43,694 bases of DNA from a virus: positions 1-43,694 of IMG/VR virus record IMGVR_UViG_3300024520_000152. The stretch is one strand, 5' to 3'. The notes beneath the pieces were generated by a model, which did no database searches, had not been told where the DNA came from, and saw only the letters and a list, made by a program, of their open reading frames with translations. Below are positions 8,279 to 16,732 of the stretch, one piece after another (the stretch's first letter is position 1; each line of letters opens with the position of its first letter). Made by a program: the position numbers and the translations under genes.

Positions 8279-8317
8279 GGGGAGAGGTTGGACACAGGAC
8301 TCTTCCAACCTCTCCCC
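8279..8317 (+). terminator. Strong 13-bp hairpin between capsid and cement genes
   Basis: GGGGAGAGGTTGG (8279-8291) and CCAACCTCTCCCC (8305-8317) are perfect inverted copies with a 13-base loop. No T-run follows, so it is not a classical intrinsic terminator. It may be a partial terminator, an mRNA-stabilising end or a processing site that sets capsid and cement levels. It fills the largest gap in the head module. Confidence 0.55.
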
Positions 8318-8344
8318 GCCCTACTCCCCTGGAGGGGAAAACCC

Positions 8345-8698
8345 ATGACCAAACTCTTTTCACAGCCCGGCGACCATATCGGCGGCCTAGTCGCCCCCGC
8401 TGGCGGCGTTACTTCCGGGGTCGGGTATATGATCGGCGACCTGTTCGTCGTCGCCGAGGACACCGCCGCCGCCGCCGCGACATTCGTCGGAATGAGGGTT
8501 GGGGTACACAACCTCACCCGTAACGCCGCGGACGTATTCACCCAAGGACAACGTATCTGGTGGGACGATACCGCGAAGGAAATAACCAACGCGACCGCCG
8601 TCGGAGACTTCTCCGTTGGCGTTGCGGTCGAGGCTCAAGGCGCCGCCGCGGGCCGGATCCGCGTCGCCCTCGACGGCATCATGGTCCTAGCATCCTAG
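8345..8698 (+). CDS. Capsid cement/decoration protein (DUF2190 family)
   Basis: The 117-residue product has the DUF2190 pattern: a Gly/Ala/Thr/Val-rich beta fold with GYMIGDLFVVAEDTAAA, FTQGQRIWWDDTAKEI and a closing VGVAVEAQGAAAGRIRVALDG. Family members decorate the outside of HK97-fold capsids. ATG 8345 has GGAGGGG a few bases upstream. The position right after the major capsid gene fits. A second DUF2190-like domain is fused to a fibre-type N-terminus at 33338-33877. Confidence 0.85.
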   Translation: MTKLFSQPGDHIGGLVAPAGGVTSGVGYMIGDLFVVAEDTAAAAATFVGMRVGVHNLTRNAADVFTQGQRIWWDDTAKEITNATAVGDFSVGVAVEAQGAAAGRIRVALDGIMVLAS

Positions 8699-8708
8699 GG
8701 ATCGCCCT

Positions 8709-9065
8709 ATGTCCTGGCGCGACATCGCCGACGATCTCCAGGACGTTCTCCTAGACGAGTATTCCGAAACGGACTCCGCCGGGGACCCGATAGTTGTCTC
8801 GTTCGAGCCGGCCGACGGGTCCTCGGCGACTTTGATTCGGGGCGTCTTTCGCGACGCTCATACGGAGATCGAGGTCGGGCAGGAGGTTTTGATCTCGGCC
8901 GTCTCGCCGAGGATCGGCGTCAAAATCTCCGACCTCCCATACTTTCCGCCCCTCGAAAACGACCGCATACTTATCGCGCGTCTCAATCTCCGTTGGCGGA
9001 TAGTTGACCATCAACCCGACGGCGAGGGCCTCGTTACCTTCGAGCTCATCCTGGCGCGACAATGA
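8709..9065 (+). CDS. Head-tail connector, FII-like
   Basis: The 118-residue protein has the layout of the lambda FII / Gifsy-2 attachment family, which joins the head to the tail: a short helical start (MSWRDIADDLQDVLLDEY), then beta strands with FRDAHTEIEVGQEVLISAVSPRIGVKISDLP, LENDRILIARLNLRWRIVDHQPDGEGLVTFELIL. The order of motifs (Val/Asp-Gly-Glu-Gly before the last strand) is characteristic. It sits between the cement and tail-terminator genes and overlaps the latter by four bases. Confidence 0.85.
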   Translation: MSWRDIADDLQDVLLDEYSETDSAGDPIVVSFEPADGSSATLIRGVFRDAHTEIEVGQEVLISAVSPRIGVKISDLPYFPPLENDRILIARLNLRWRIVDHQPDGEGLVTFELILARQ

Positions 9066-9667
9066 CCCTCGAGCGAATAGAGATCCGGAGATGGGCACGC
9101 GACCTATTGCTCGGCAATACGGACGCTGGGGATAACGTGAAGGTCTCGAGGAGCGTTCCCAACATCGGCTCGAGGGCCGCCGGCCTGGCGATCTATACCT
9201 CGGACGAGAATATCGAGCGTGTCGGAAGCTCCCCCGCCGTCTTCGAGCGCGTCCTGGAGCTCAACGTCGAGGGCTTTGTCCGCGAGGACCCCGAGCTCGA
9301 CGCCGACGCCGACGCCCAGGATCTCGTCGACCGGCTTATGGAGCAGGTCGAATGCTGCATCCTTCCGCAGCTCAACCCAGCTGGATTCGGGGCGATCAAG
9401 GTCCGAGGGAGAACGATCGACGAGGACCCAGGATGGAACCCGAGCAAGTCGGGGCTCGTCGGATTCGATAGCGATTTCGCGGACGACGCGGAGCAAATCT
9501 ACGGTGCGGGGCGTTTGCGCTTTGAAATCGTTTACGCGACGCTCGTTGACGAAAGCGAGCTCGCTCAAGTAGCCCGAGGGGATCACGTCGCTATCGACTA
9601 CGATATCCACGCCGACGCGGGCGCCGAGGCCGAGGATCTACTGGAGATCGACCACACGACGAGCTAG
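9062..9667 (+). CDS. Tail terminator / minor tail protein (gpU-like)
   Basis: The 201-residue protein starts with a helix (MTLERIEIRRWARDLLLGN) followed by beta strands such as VFERVLELNVEGFV and a helix EDPELDADADAQDLVDRLMEQVE. This is the pattern of tail-terminator (gpU-like, Mu gp37-type) proteins that cap the tail tube at the neck. The C-terminal third is acidic and variable. The call rests on this pattern plus its place between the FII-like connector and DUF2635/sheath. Confidence 0.7.
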   Translation: MTLERIEIRRWARDLLLGNTDAGDNVKVSRSVPNIGSRAAGLAIYTSDENIERVGSSPAVFERVLELNVEGFVREDPELDADADAQDLVDRLMEQVECCILPQLNPAGFGAIKVRGRTIDEDPGWNPSKSGLVGFDSDFADDAEQIYGAGRLRFEIVYATLVDESELAQVARGDHVAIDYDIHADAGAEAEDLLEIDHTTS

Positions 9668-9680
9668 GATTTTTCCACCC

Positions 9681-9905
9681 ATGAAGGTCTATCCGAAAAA
9701 GGGTCTCCGCGTCGCGTACGAAGGACGCCCCAAACACTACATCGCGGCCGCCGGTTCAGAGGTCCCCGAGAGGCCCTATTACTACCGCCGCTTGCGCGAT
9801 GGCGATCTCGTCCTCAAGCCCGCAACCGATCGCGATCCCGAACCCAAGGCCGACCCCGTTTCTTCCAAGCCGCGCCGCCGCTCCCGCTCAATCGCGGAGG
9901 AGTAA
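9681..9905 (+). CDS. DUF2635 family protein (Mu gp38-like), 74 aa
   Basis: The sequence starts MKVYPKKGLRVAYEGRPKHY and continues with EVPERPYYYRRLRDGDLVLK, which is the DUF2635 signature found just before the tail sheath gene in Mu-like phages. The C-terminal 25 residues are basic and probably disordered. The molecular role is not established for this family; position suggests a neck or tail assembly factor. Confidence 0.85.
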   Translation: MKVYPKKGLRVAYEGRPKHYIAAAGSEVPERPYYYRRLRDGDLVLKPATDRDPEPKADPVSSKPRRRSRSIAEE

Positions 9906-9908
9906 ACC

Positions 9909-11393
9909 ATGCCGCCCGTAAGCTTTATCGACGTCCCCGCCTCGACGAATGTCCCCTTTACCTTTGTCGAGATCGATCCGACACAAGCCCAACAAGGGCC
10001 GTCGATCCAGCCTTACGCGATGCTTTTCATCGGGCAACGCTTGGCCGCCGGATCCTCCGCGGAGAACGTCCTCCAACTTGCGACCTCGGCCGACGAGGTT
10101 GGCGAGCTTCACGGGTTCGGCTCGATCGTTCACAACATGGCGCAACGCGCGTTCCAAGCGAACCGCTTTACGCCCGCCTGGTTTATCGGCATCGACGACG
10201 CGGCCGGAACGCAAGGAACGCAAACTCTTACCGTCTCGGGTGCGGCGACGGCGGCGGGGACAATCAATGTCTACATCGCCAACCGTCGGATCCAGGTCTC
10301 CGTCGCATCGGGCGACGCGTCGACCGTAGTCGCGGCCGCAATCGACGCGGCGATAACGGCTAGCGAGTTCGCGGCCGAAATCCCCATGACCCCCGGCGTT
10401 GCTACGAGCGTAGTCACGCTCACCGCTCGCAACGACGGAACGCAAGGCAACTTGATCGACGTTCGCCTGAACGTGAACCAAGGCGAAGAGCTCCCCGCCG
10501 GAGTGTCGATCGCCATCGCCGCCGGAATTACCGGAGCGACCGATCCGACGCTTACCGCAGCAATTACGGCGATGGGCGACAAGCAGTTCCACACGATCGC
10601 CGTCGGCCTCAACGATACCGGCGTCGGCTCGACCTTCGCCGCCATGGGCGTCGAGCTTCTCGACCGCTTCGGATCCACTCGCCAGCTCGACGGCCAGGCT
10701 TTCTATTGCCGCGAGGACACGGTTGGAGGCCTGACGACGCTCGGTGGAACGGTCAACGATCACACCCAAACGATCGTCGCATGGAACCTCGCTCTTTCGC
10801 CGCCCTGGGAAGTCGCCGCATCATGCGCCGCGGTCGTCGCCCGCTTCGGGATGGACGACCCCGCCCGCCCCTTCCAGACGCTCCAGCTTCCGGGCATTGG
10901 CGGCCCGGTCCTGGCGGATCAATTCACGCTCTCCGAGCGCGACATCCTCCTCGGAAACGGCCTGGCCTCGCTCAAGGTCGACGATTTCGGAGTCGTCCGA
11001 ATGGAGAGGATGGTTACGACCTTCCAGACCAACACGTCGGGCGCCGCGTCGACGGCGTTCAAGGACGTAAATACGAAGCTCACGCTTTCTTTTTTGCGCT
11101 ACGACTTCCGGACCCAATTCTCGACCCGCTTCGGGCGCTTCAAGCTCGCAAACGACGGAACGCGCTTCGGCGCCGGCCAGGCGATCGTAACGCCCAAGAT
11201 CGTTACGGCGTTCGCTGTGAATCTCTTCCGCCAATGGGAGGACAAGGGGCTCTGTGAAGGCTTCGAGCAATTCACGCGGGACCTCGTTATCGAGCGCGAC
11301 ACGGCCGATCCGAATCGCCTCAATATCCTCCTCCCGACCGATCTCGTAAACCAGCTCCGCGTCGCCGGAGTCTCCTTCAAGTTCCTCCTTTAA
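9909..11393 (+). CDS. Contractile tail sheath protein (Mu gpL-like)
   Basis: The 494-residue protein matches Mu-like tail sheath proteins, whose subunits surround the tube and contract on infection. It shows the N-terminal strand region (VSFIDVPASTNVPFTFVEID), the QPYAMLFIGQRLAAGS block, a variable Gly/Ala/Thr-rich outer domain (~95-230), and the conserved C-terminal core ending in IEVERD-type RDLVIERDTADPNRLNILLPTDL, which donates strands to neighbouring subunits. The gene lies between DUF2635 and the tube gene, the canonical Mu order, and establishes a contractile tail. Confidence 0.95.
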   Translation: MPPVSFIDVPASTNVPFTFVEIDPTQAQQGPSIQPYAMLFIGQRLAAGSSAENVLQLATSADEVGELHGFGSIVHNMAQRAFQANRFTPAWFIGIDDAAGTQGTQTLTVSGAATAAGTINVYIANRRIQVSVASGDASTVVAAAIDAAITASEFAAEIPMTPGVATSVVTLTARNDGTQGNLIDVRLNVNQGEELPAGVSIAIAAGITGATDPTLTAAITAMGDKQFHTIAVGLNDTGVGSTFAAMGVELLDRFGSTRQLDGQAFYCREDTVGGLTTLGGTVNDHTQTIVAWNLALSPPWEVAASCAAVVARFGMDDPARPFQTLQLPGIGGPVLADQFTLSERDILLGNGLASLKVDDFGVVRMERMVTTFQTNTSGAASTAFKDVNTKLTLSFLRYDFRTQFSTRFGRFKLANDGTRFGAGQAIVTPKIVTAFAVNLFRQWEDKGLCEGFEQFTRDLVIERDTADPNRLNILLPTDLVNQLRVAGVSFKFLL

Positions 11394-11406
11394 GGGAGAT
11401 CTCACT

Positions 11407-11763
11407 ATGGCACGTATTGGCGGCATTATCTCCGTCGCGACCAACGGGACGCGCCTTGACGCGAAGGGCTCCTTTTCCTGGAACCTGGGTATTCCTGTAA
11501 AGGAAAACATCATTGGACACGACCGCGCGCACGGGCATAAGGAAATGCCTCAAACGGCGTTCATCGAGGGCGAGGTCTCCGTTACGCCCGCGCTCGACGT
11601 TGTAGCTCTGTGCGAGCTCCAGGACGCAACGGTCTCTCTGGACCTCCCCAACGGGAAAACGGTCGTCCTAAACGACGCTTTCTCGGCAATGGAGGGGACG
11701 GGCCAGACCGAGGAGGGTAACCTACCCGTACGCTTCGAGGGCTCCTCGGCCGATTACGTTTGA
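11407..11763 (+). CDS. Tail tube protein (Mu gpM-like)
   Basis: The 118-residue product (MARIGGIISVATNGTRLDAKGSFSW...) matches the Mu-type tail tube family, a small beta-barrel that stacks in rings to form the inner tube. The conserved pattern includes an early Gly-rich turn, FIEGEVSVTP near residue 58, and a late Gly-Arg-like EGNLPVRFEG. AAGGGAGA precedes ATG 11407. It follows the sheath gene directly, as in Mu. Confidence 0.92.
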   Translation: MARIGGIISVATNGTRLDAKGSFSWNLGIPVKENIIGHDRAHGHKEMPQTAFIEGEVSVTPALDVVALCELQDATVSLDLPNGKTVVLNDAFSAMEGTGQTEEGNLPVRFEGSSADYV

Positions 11764-11858
11764 TCGCCCCGCTCCTCGAATTCCTGGCGGAAGCTCTCGC
11801 CTTGATACCCGAGGACGATGGGCCGCTCCGCGAAACATAGTCGCGAGAGGGCGACCCA

Positions 11859-12476
11859 ATGACCGAAATCGTATACGGGGACGGAACCGTTTCCGAACCT
11901 CTAAGCGGGCCCCAGGAGGTTCCGCTCCAGCATGGAATCGAATGGGGAAAGACGACGATCAAGCTCCTCGAGCTTCAACCCCTCAAGGCGAAGCATCTCC
12001 GAGGCCTTGACGGTTCCCAGGGAATGACGACGGACCTCCTCCTGGGGATCGCCGGCCAGCTCTCGCAACAAACCGACCGGGCGCTCGATCTCCTCTCGAT
12101 GCCCGACCTTTCCAAGCTCCTGAATACGGTCGTTAGGATGCTCTGGCCGGTCGGCAACCTTCCCAAGCCGACGCTCGATAATCCTCTCCACGATATCGCG
12201 ATCCCCGAGACGCCGCATATCGTCACGCTCGAGCACGAGATCCGGAAGGGCGACGACGTTGTAACGAAGCTCGAATTTCGAGCCCTTCGAACGGGCGACG
12301 TTCGAAAGATCAACCTCGACCATATCCCGATCGGGACGCTTATCCCGATGATCGAGAAGCTTACCGGCGCCCATCGCCGCGTGATCGACGAGCTCGAAGG
12401 CGTCGACCTCTATCTCGCGCTCGAGGCTATCACTCTTTTTTTTCTCGATTTCCACCGAGCTACAAGCGGGCCCTAG
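11859..12476 (+). CDS. Tail assembly chaperone, zero-frame product (Mu gp41-like, duplicated domain)
   Basis: The 205-residue product is a Mu gp41-type tail assembly chaperone, which binds the tape measure protein during tube assembly. It appears to hold two copies of the usual ~90-residue domain: about 25-105 (IEWGKTTIKLLELQPLKAKH, LLSMPDLSKLLNTVVRML) and about 115-195 (VTLEHEIRKGDDVVTKLEF, RKINLDHIPIGTLIPMIEKL, DLYLALEAI). A run of eight T at 12436-12443, read CTT TTT TTT CTC, lies ten codons before the TAG. This is the expected place for the -1 frameshift that makes the longer chaperone form. Confidence 0.9.
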   Translation: MTEIVYGDGTVSEPLSGPQEVPLQHGIEWGKTTIKLLELQPLKAKHLRGLDGSQGMTTDLLLGIAGQLSQQTDRALDLLSMPDLSKLLNTVVRMLWPVGNLPKPTLDNPLHDIAIPETPHIVTLEHEIRKGDDVVTKLEFRALRTGDVRKINLDHIPIGTLIPMIEKLTGAHRRVIDELEGVDLYLALEAITLFFLDFHRATSGP

Positions 12477-12610
12477 CGGTTCTGGCCGTAAAGTTCCGCT
12501 GGCCTCCGGCGGTCCTTGAGAGCTTGAGCGCGGAGGACTTGGTTTTCTGGTTGGAGATCGCGAAGATAGGCACGAACATCCTCAAGGAGGGACAAAACGC
12601 CCTCGAATAG
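11859..12610 (+). CDS. Tail assembly chaperone, -1 frameshift product (~250 aa)
   Basis: A -1 slip on the T8 tract (12436-12443) joins 195 zero-frame residues to 55 residues in the -1 frame, ending at TAG 12608-12610. The -1 extension reads RFPPSYKRALAVLAV followed by KFRWPPAVLESLSAEDLVFW and a short helix. A Trp-Pro-Pro, Leu-x-x-Leu-x-x-x-Asp/Glu-Leu pattern like this is typical of the shifted part of tail chaperones (lambda gpGT, P2 gpE', Mu gp42). The -1 frame has no start codon of its own nearby, and the gap before the tape measure gene is otherwise unexplained. Confidence 0.85.
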
Positions 12611-12622
12611 GAACCTAACCGC

Positions 12623-14389
12623 GTGGCCTTCAAAACCTTTCCGCTAGGGATCCCGATCCGGGCAAGCGATGGCGTCTCCAACGTCCTCGATAAAATCTCG
12701 GGCAAGTTTGGGAAGTTCGGAGCAAAGCTCCGCAACGTAGGGAAGGGCCTCACGCTCGGTGTAACGGCTCCCCTCGTTGCCTTCGGTACGTTGTCGGTCG
12801 GCGCCTCGGTCAACTTCGACAAGGCGATGAACCGCGTCCAGGCGAAGCTTGGAGAGACGGTCGATGGCGTCTCGGTCCTTCGCGACCAGGCCAGGAAGCT
12901 CGGAGCGGACACCGAGTTTTCGGCGACCCAGGCCGGCGAGGGAATGGCCTTCCTCGCGCAAGCGGGCTTCGATACCCAAGAGACGTTCAAGGCGATCCCG
13001 AGCATCCTCACGCTTGCGGCCGCCGCCGAGCTCGACCTTGCGACGGCCGCCGACCTGGCGACCAATGTCCTTACGGGCTTCGGGAAGTCCGTCGACGAGC
13101 TACCCCAGGTCGTCGACAACCTCGCGAGCGCGACCGTCCGCGGCAATACCAACCTCGTACAGCTCGCCGACGGGCTCAAGTTTGCGGGACCGACGGCCAA
13201 GGCCTTGGGCCAGGACTTCGTACCGACGATCGCGCTCCTGGACAAGCTCGCCGACGCCGGTTTCCAGGGCGAGCTCGGCGGGAACGCGCTCAAGCGCGGG
13301 ATGCTCTCGCTCATCAAGCCCTCTCGCTCGGCGAAGGACGCCTTTCGAAAGCTCAAGATCGCGAGCGCGGACATCTTCACCGAGGAGGGCCAGCTCCGGA
13401 AGTTCGACGAGATCCTCGCTCTCCTCGAGAAGCGCGGCGTAAAGGGAATTCAGATCTTCGATATCTTCGGAGCCCGCGCCGGTCCGGGTATGGCGGCGCT
13501 CCTTGGAATCGGAACGGAGGAGATCAAGCGGCTTGCGGCGGCGATCGACGGCGACTTGAACCGCGCGACCGAGATCCAAAATATCCAAATGCAAGGGACG
13601 ATCGGCCAGCTCGCCCGGTTGCGCTCGAAGTTCGAGGCCTTGCTGATAACGATCGGAGAGTCGGGGTTGATCGACGCCTTTTCCTTCCTGATCGACAAGC
13701 TCTCGAGCTTGATCGATTGGATGAAGGACGCCGACCCGCGCATCCTTCGCCTGGGGCTCGTTTTCGCCGGAGTCGCGGCGGCGGTCGGCCCGCTCCTGAT
13801 CGTCCTCGGTACGCTCGCCTCCGGCCTCGGCGGTATCGTCACTGTCGGCGGGGTCCTTATGCCGATCCTGATTAGCCTCTCGACCTGGATCCTTGCGACA
13901 GCGATACCGGCAATCGGGGCCTTTGCGCTGGCCATCGCGACCGCGCTCGGCCCGGTCGGCCTGATCCTTATCGCGATCAACGCGATAGTAATAGGCGGCT
14001 TCCTCCTTGTGAAAAACTGGGACACGATCAAGGAGAAAGCCAAGGCGGTTTGGGGAGGGATCCTCTTCGCGATCAAAAACCCCATAACCGCGATCAAGGC
14101 CCTCCTCTTGAGCGTTATCGATCTCGTCCCCGATTGGCTCCTGAATTTCCTCGGGGGGAACACGGGCTCGCTTGACGCGTTGAATACGGCGGCGACGGGT
14201 CCGGAGCCGAGCGAGGCAACACTTCGCGCCGCGGGCGCGGGAACCGTCTCTCGAAGCGAATCAGTAACGACCAACGAATCCCGCGTAACCATCGACGTAA
14301 AGGCCCCGCCAGGTACTCGAGCGGAAGTCGAGGGCGGGGCGATCCCCATCGACGTCGACCTCGGCGTAACGATGCTGGCCCCAGGATAG
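12623..14389 (+). CDS. Tape measure protein, 588 aa
   Basis: The N-terminal ~320 residues match the TP901-type tape measure core: VNFDKAMNRVQAKLGET, the ATQAGEGMAFLAQAGFD and AAAELDLATAADLATNVLTGFG segments, GGNALKRGMLSLIKPS and the KRGVKGIQIFDIFG region. Residues ~355-460 contain several hydrophobic segments (for example GLVFAGVAAAVGPLLIVLG and GPVGLILIAINAIVIGGFLL) that could insert into the host membrane during DNA ejection. At roughly 1.5 angstrom per residue the length predicts a tail near 90 nm, an estimate only. The start is GTG 12623, 12 bases after the end of the frameshifted chaperone. Confidence 0.93.
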   Translation: MAFKTFPLGIPIRASDGVSNVLDKISGKFGKFGAKLRNVGKGLTLGVTAPLVAFGTLSVGASVNFDKAMNRVQAKLGETVDGVSVLRDQARKLGADTEFSATQAGEGMAFLAQAGFDTQETFKAIPSILTLAAAAELDLATAADLATNVLTGFGKSVDELPQVVDNLASATVRGNTNLVQLADGLKFAGPTAKALGQDFVPTIALLDKLADAGFQGELGGNALKRGMLSLIKPSRSAKDAFRKLKIASADIFTEEGQLRKFDEILALLEKRGVKGIQIFDIFGARAGPGMAALLGIGTEEIKRLAAAIDGDLNRATEIQNIQMQGTIGQLARLRSKFEALLITIGESGLIDAFSFLIDKLSSLIDWMKDADPRILRLGLVFAGVAAAVGPLLIVLGTLASGLGGIVTVGGVLMPILISLSTWILATAIPAIGAFALAIATALGPVGLILIAINAIVIGGFLLVKNWDTIKEKAKAVWGGILFAIKNPITAIKALLLSVIDLVPDWLLNFLGGNTGSLDALNTAATGPEPSEATLRAAGAGTVSRSESVTTNESRVTIDVKAPPGTRAEVEGGAIPIDVDLGVTMLAPG

Positions 14390-14393
14390 ACCC

Positions 14394-15599
14394 ATGGCGG
14401 ATTGGAAAGACCAATTACGAGAGGCAAACTACGGCGGCGCGGCCTTCGGCGTGCGGAGCCACGATCGCTCCGGAGGTCGCCGGATCGGGGTTCATACCTT
14501 CGTTTTGCGCGATACCCCTTTCGTTGAGGAGCTCGGCCGCCAGGTCCGCCGCTTTGCGATCGAGGGATACATCGTCGGCGACGATTACACTCGAAACCGC
14601 GACCGCCTCCTCGGCCGCCTCGAGGGTCAATCCCCTAACGCCCCGTTCTCTCCTGGGCGGCTCCTGATTCATCCGACCTACGGCGCCTTGCGCGTTGTCT
14701 GTGAGTCCTTCTCCGTTCGCGAGACGACGGCCGAGGGACGCATGGCGCGATTCACGATGAATTTCGTCGAGGCCGGAGTCGCCGCCAACCCGTCCGCTCG
14801 AGGAACCCTCGTCGGTACGATTGACCGCAACGCGACCGCGCAAAACGTCGCCGCCGGAGATCAGGTTGTCGACGATATGAATACGGTCGGGGTTCCCGAG
14901 GCGGTCCGAGAGTCGGCGGCGAACAAGCTCCGCGAGCTCGCCAACCGCCTAAATTCGCTCGACATCTTCACGGGACCGGCGGCCGAGGTCGCGGCCCTCC
15001 AGGACGACATAACCCAGCTCCTCGCGACCGCCTCGACGCTGGCGACCGCGCCCGCTTCGCTTGTGGCATCGGTGCAAACGACGCTCGGCAGGATCATCGC
15101 CGCGACGAGTAACGCCGCTGGGGCGCTCTTCGCTTACGAGTCTCTTTTTGACATCGCCCCGACGTTGACGGGCGGAACCGGCGCGAACGACATCGCGGCC
15201 GACGAAAACTCGACCCTCGTTTCCAACCTGATCGGACAGGCTTCGGTCGTCGGCGCCGGCCGCGCTGCCGGCCGCTCTAGCTTCACGACCCAGGAGGAGG
15301 CCTCGGCCACGCGTACGCGTCTCTCCGAGAGGATGGACGCCCTCGCGGGAGATCTCTCCGACGACGCTTTCCAGGCGCTCGAGGAGGTACGCGGGGCCGT
15401 AACGAACGCCGTCCCGCCACCGGGCGTCGACCTTCCCCGTCTCAAAACGATAAGGCTCCAGACGGAGCTCCCCGCGCTCGTCCTCGGCTTCGATATCTAC
15501 GGTGTGAATACTCGGGACGCCGAGATCGTCTCGAGGAATAGGATCCGACACCCCCTCCGGATCCCTGGACATAACGCGCTCGAGGTCCTGAGCTCTTGA
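14394..15599 (+). CDS. Tail/DNA circularisation protein (Mu gpN-like)
   Basis: The N-terminal ~130 residues (MADWKDQLREANYGGAAFGV, GGRRIGVHTFVLRDTPFVEELG, NRDRLLGRLEGQ, LLIHPTYGALRVVCESFSVRETT) match the DNA-circulation N-terminal domain of Mu gpN, a baseplate hub component. The rest (401 residues in all) is helical and Ala-rich with a conserved C-terminal beta end. It lies between tape measure and gp44-like genes as in Mu. Its TGA overlaps the next start by three bases. Confidence 0.92.
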   Translation: MADWKDQLREANYGGAAFGVRSHDRSGGRRIGVHTFVLRDTPFVEELGRQVRRFAIEGYIVGDDYTRNRDRLLGRLEGQSPNAPFSPGRLLIHPTYGALRVVCESFSVRETTAEGRMARFTMNFVEAGVAANPSARGTLVGTIDRNATAQNVAAGDQVVDDMNTVGVPEAVRESAANKLRELANRLNSLDIFTGPAAEVAALQDDITQLLATASTLATAPASLVASVQTTLGRIIAATSNAAGALFAYESLFDIAPTLTGGTGANDIAADENSTLVSNLIGQASVVGAGRAAGRSSFTTQEEASATRTRLSERMDALAGDLSDDAFQALEEVRGAVTNAVPPPGVDLPRLKTIRLQTELPALVLGFDIYGVNTRDAEIVSRNRIRHPLRIPGHNALEVLSS

Positions 15600-16729
15600 C
15601 GGACCGGAACGCAACCCCCGCCAACCTCGACGAGGTTCGCCTCCTCGTCGACGGAATGGAATTTACGGGCTGGTCGACGATCCGAATCATTCGCCAGCTC
15701 GAGAGCGCGTCGGGAAGCTTCCGCGTTGAGGGCGCCCATCGGATCCCATGGCCTCTCCTTCCCGGCGCTCCCGTCGAGGTCGTAATCGCCAACCGCGAGC
15801 GCGAGGATACGATTCTCTCCGGCTTTATCGACGATCTGAACGCGACCGGAAGGACCGACCGCCGCTCCGTTACGATCGCCGGGCGCGACAAAACCGCGGA
15901 CCTTGTAGATTGCTCGGAGATCACCGAGCCAGGCGAATGGACCGGCCTCACTCTTCGAGAGCTTGCGATAGAGATCCTCCGGCCATTCGATATCGATCTC
16001 CGGACCGAGCTCACCGCCCAGGGCGAGCCTTTCCCTACGTTCAAGATCCAGACCGGCGAGAAAGCCTGGAACGCCCTCGAGCGAGCTTGTCGCATGCGCG
16101 CGACGCTGGCCTTTGCCGAGGGGGACGGCGCCCTCGTCCTCGCCAAGCCCGCCTCGCGCTTCTCCAACGTCGCGCTCGTCGAGGGGGAGAATATCACCGA
16201 ATGGACCGTAAACCTCTCGAGGCGGCAACGCTTCCAAACCTACATTGTCCGAGGCCAGGGGCGCGGCTCCAACGCCGGTTGGGGCGAGGCGGTCGCGCAA
16301 GTCGAGGGACGTGCGACGGATCCCCAGGTTACGCGCTACCGGCCGCTGATCGTCCTCTCCGAGGGTACGGCGACCTTTGATAGTGCCAGAGACCGGGCCC
16401 AATGGGAGGCCGCGTTCCGCGCCGCGCGGGCTCACACGATCGATATCGAGCTCCCCAATTGGCGCCAGGGCGGACCCGAGACCGATCTCTGGGCGATCAA
16501 TACCGAGCTCCCGGTCGTAATCCCGTCAGAGCAGATCGACGCCCAATTCCTCACGCGCGAGGTAGCCTTTACGCGGACCGCCAAGGAAGGTAATAAGTGT
16601 ACGATCAACCTCACGCGCCCCGACGCGTACACGCCCAAGCCCGAGGTTGAGATGGGCGAGGATCCATTCGACGAGCTATTTGACCAGACCCTCGTCGAGG
16701 GTTTGACTACCGACGAGGGGGGACTCTAG
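15596..16729 (+). CDS. Baseplate hub protein (Mu gp44 / gpD-like)
   Basis: The 377-residue product matches the Mu gp44 / P2 gpD hub family, a trimer that carries the spike. It begins NLDEVRLLVDGMEFTGWSTI after a short leader and contains IRIIRQLESASGSFRVEG and GDGALVLAKPASRFSNVALVEGENI. The C-terminal half has the AQWEAAFRAARAH and TELPVVIPSEQID blocks. The TTG start at 15596 overlaps the gpN stop; GTC/CTC-rich flanks leave no better start nearby. Order gpN-gp44-gp45 is the Mu baseplate order. Confidence 0.9.
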   Translation: MTDRNATPANLDEVRLLVDGMEFTGWSTIRIIRQLESASGSFRVEGAHRIPWPLLPGAPVEVVIANREREDTILSGFIDDLNATGRTDRRSVTIAGRDKTADLVDCSEITEPGEWTGLTLRELAIEILRPFDIDLRTELTAQGEPFPTFKIQTGEKAWNALERACRMRATLAFAEGDGALVLAKPASRFSNVALVEGENITEWTVNLSRRQRFQTYIVRGQGRGSNAGWGEAVAQVEGRATDPQVTRYRPLIVLSEGTATFDSARDRAQWEAAFRAARAHTIDIELPNWRQGGPETDLWAINTELPVVIPSEQIDAQFLTREVAFTRTAKEGNKCTINLTRPDAYTPKPEVEMGEDPFDELFDQTLVEGLTTDEGGL

Positions 16730-16732
16730 CGA

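Noticed and set aside
8009-8344. Upstream extension of the cement protein frame
   Set aside because: The extension overlaps the capsid gene and is Pro/Arg/Ser-rich; ATG 8345 has a strong ribosome-binding site and matches the family start.
11760-11840. 26-codon frame (TTG start) between tail tube and chaperone genes
   Set aside because: It overlaps the tube stop and reads IAPLLEFLAEALALIPEDDG, which could be a small peptide. It is too short, with too little support, to call.
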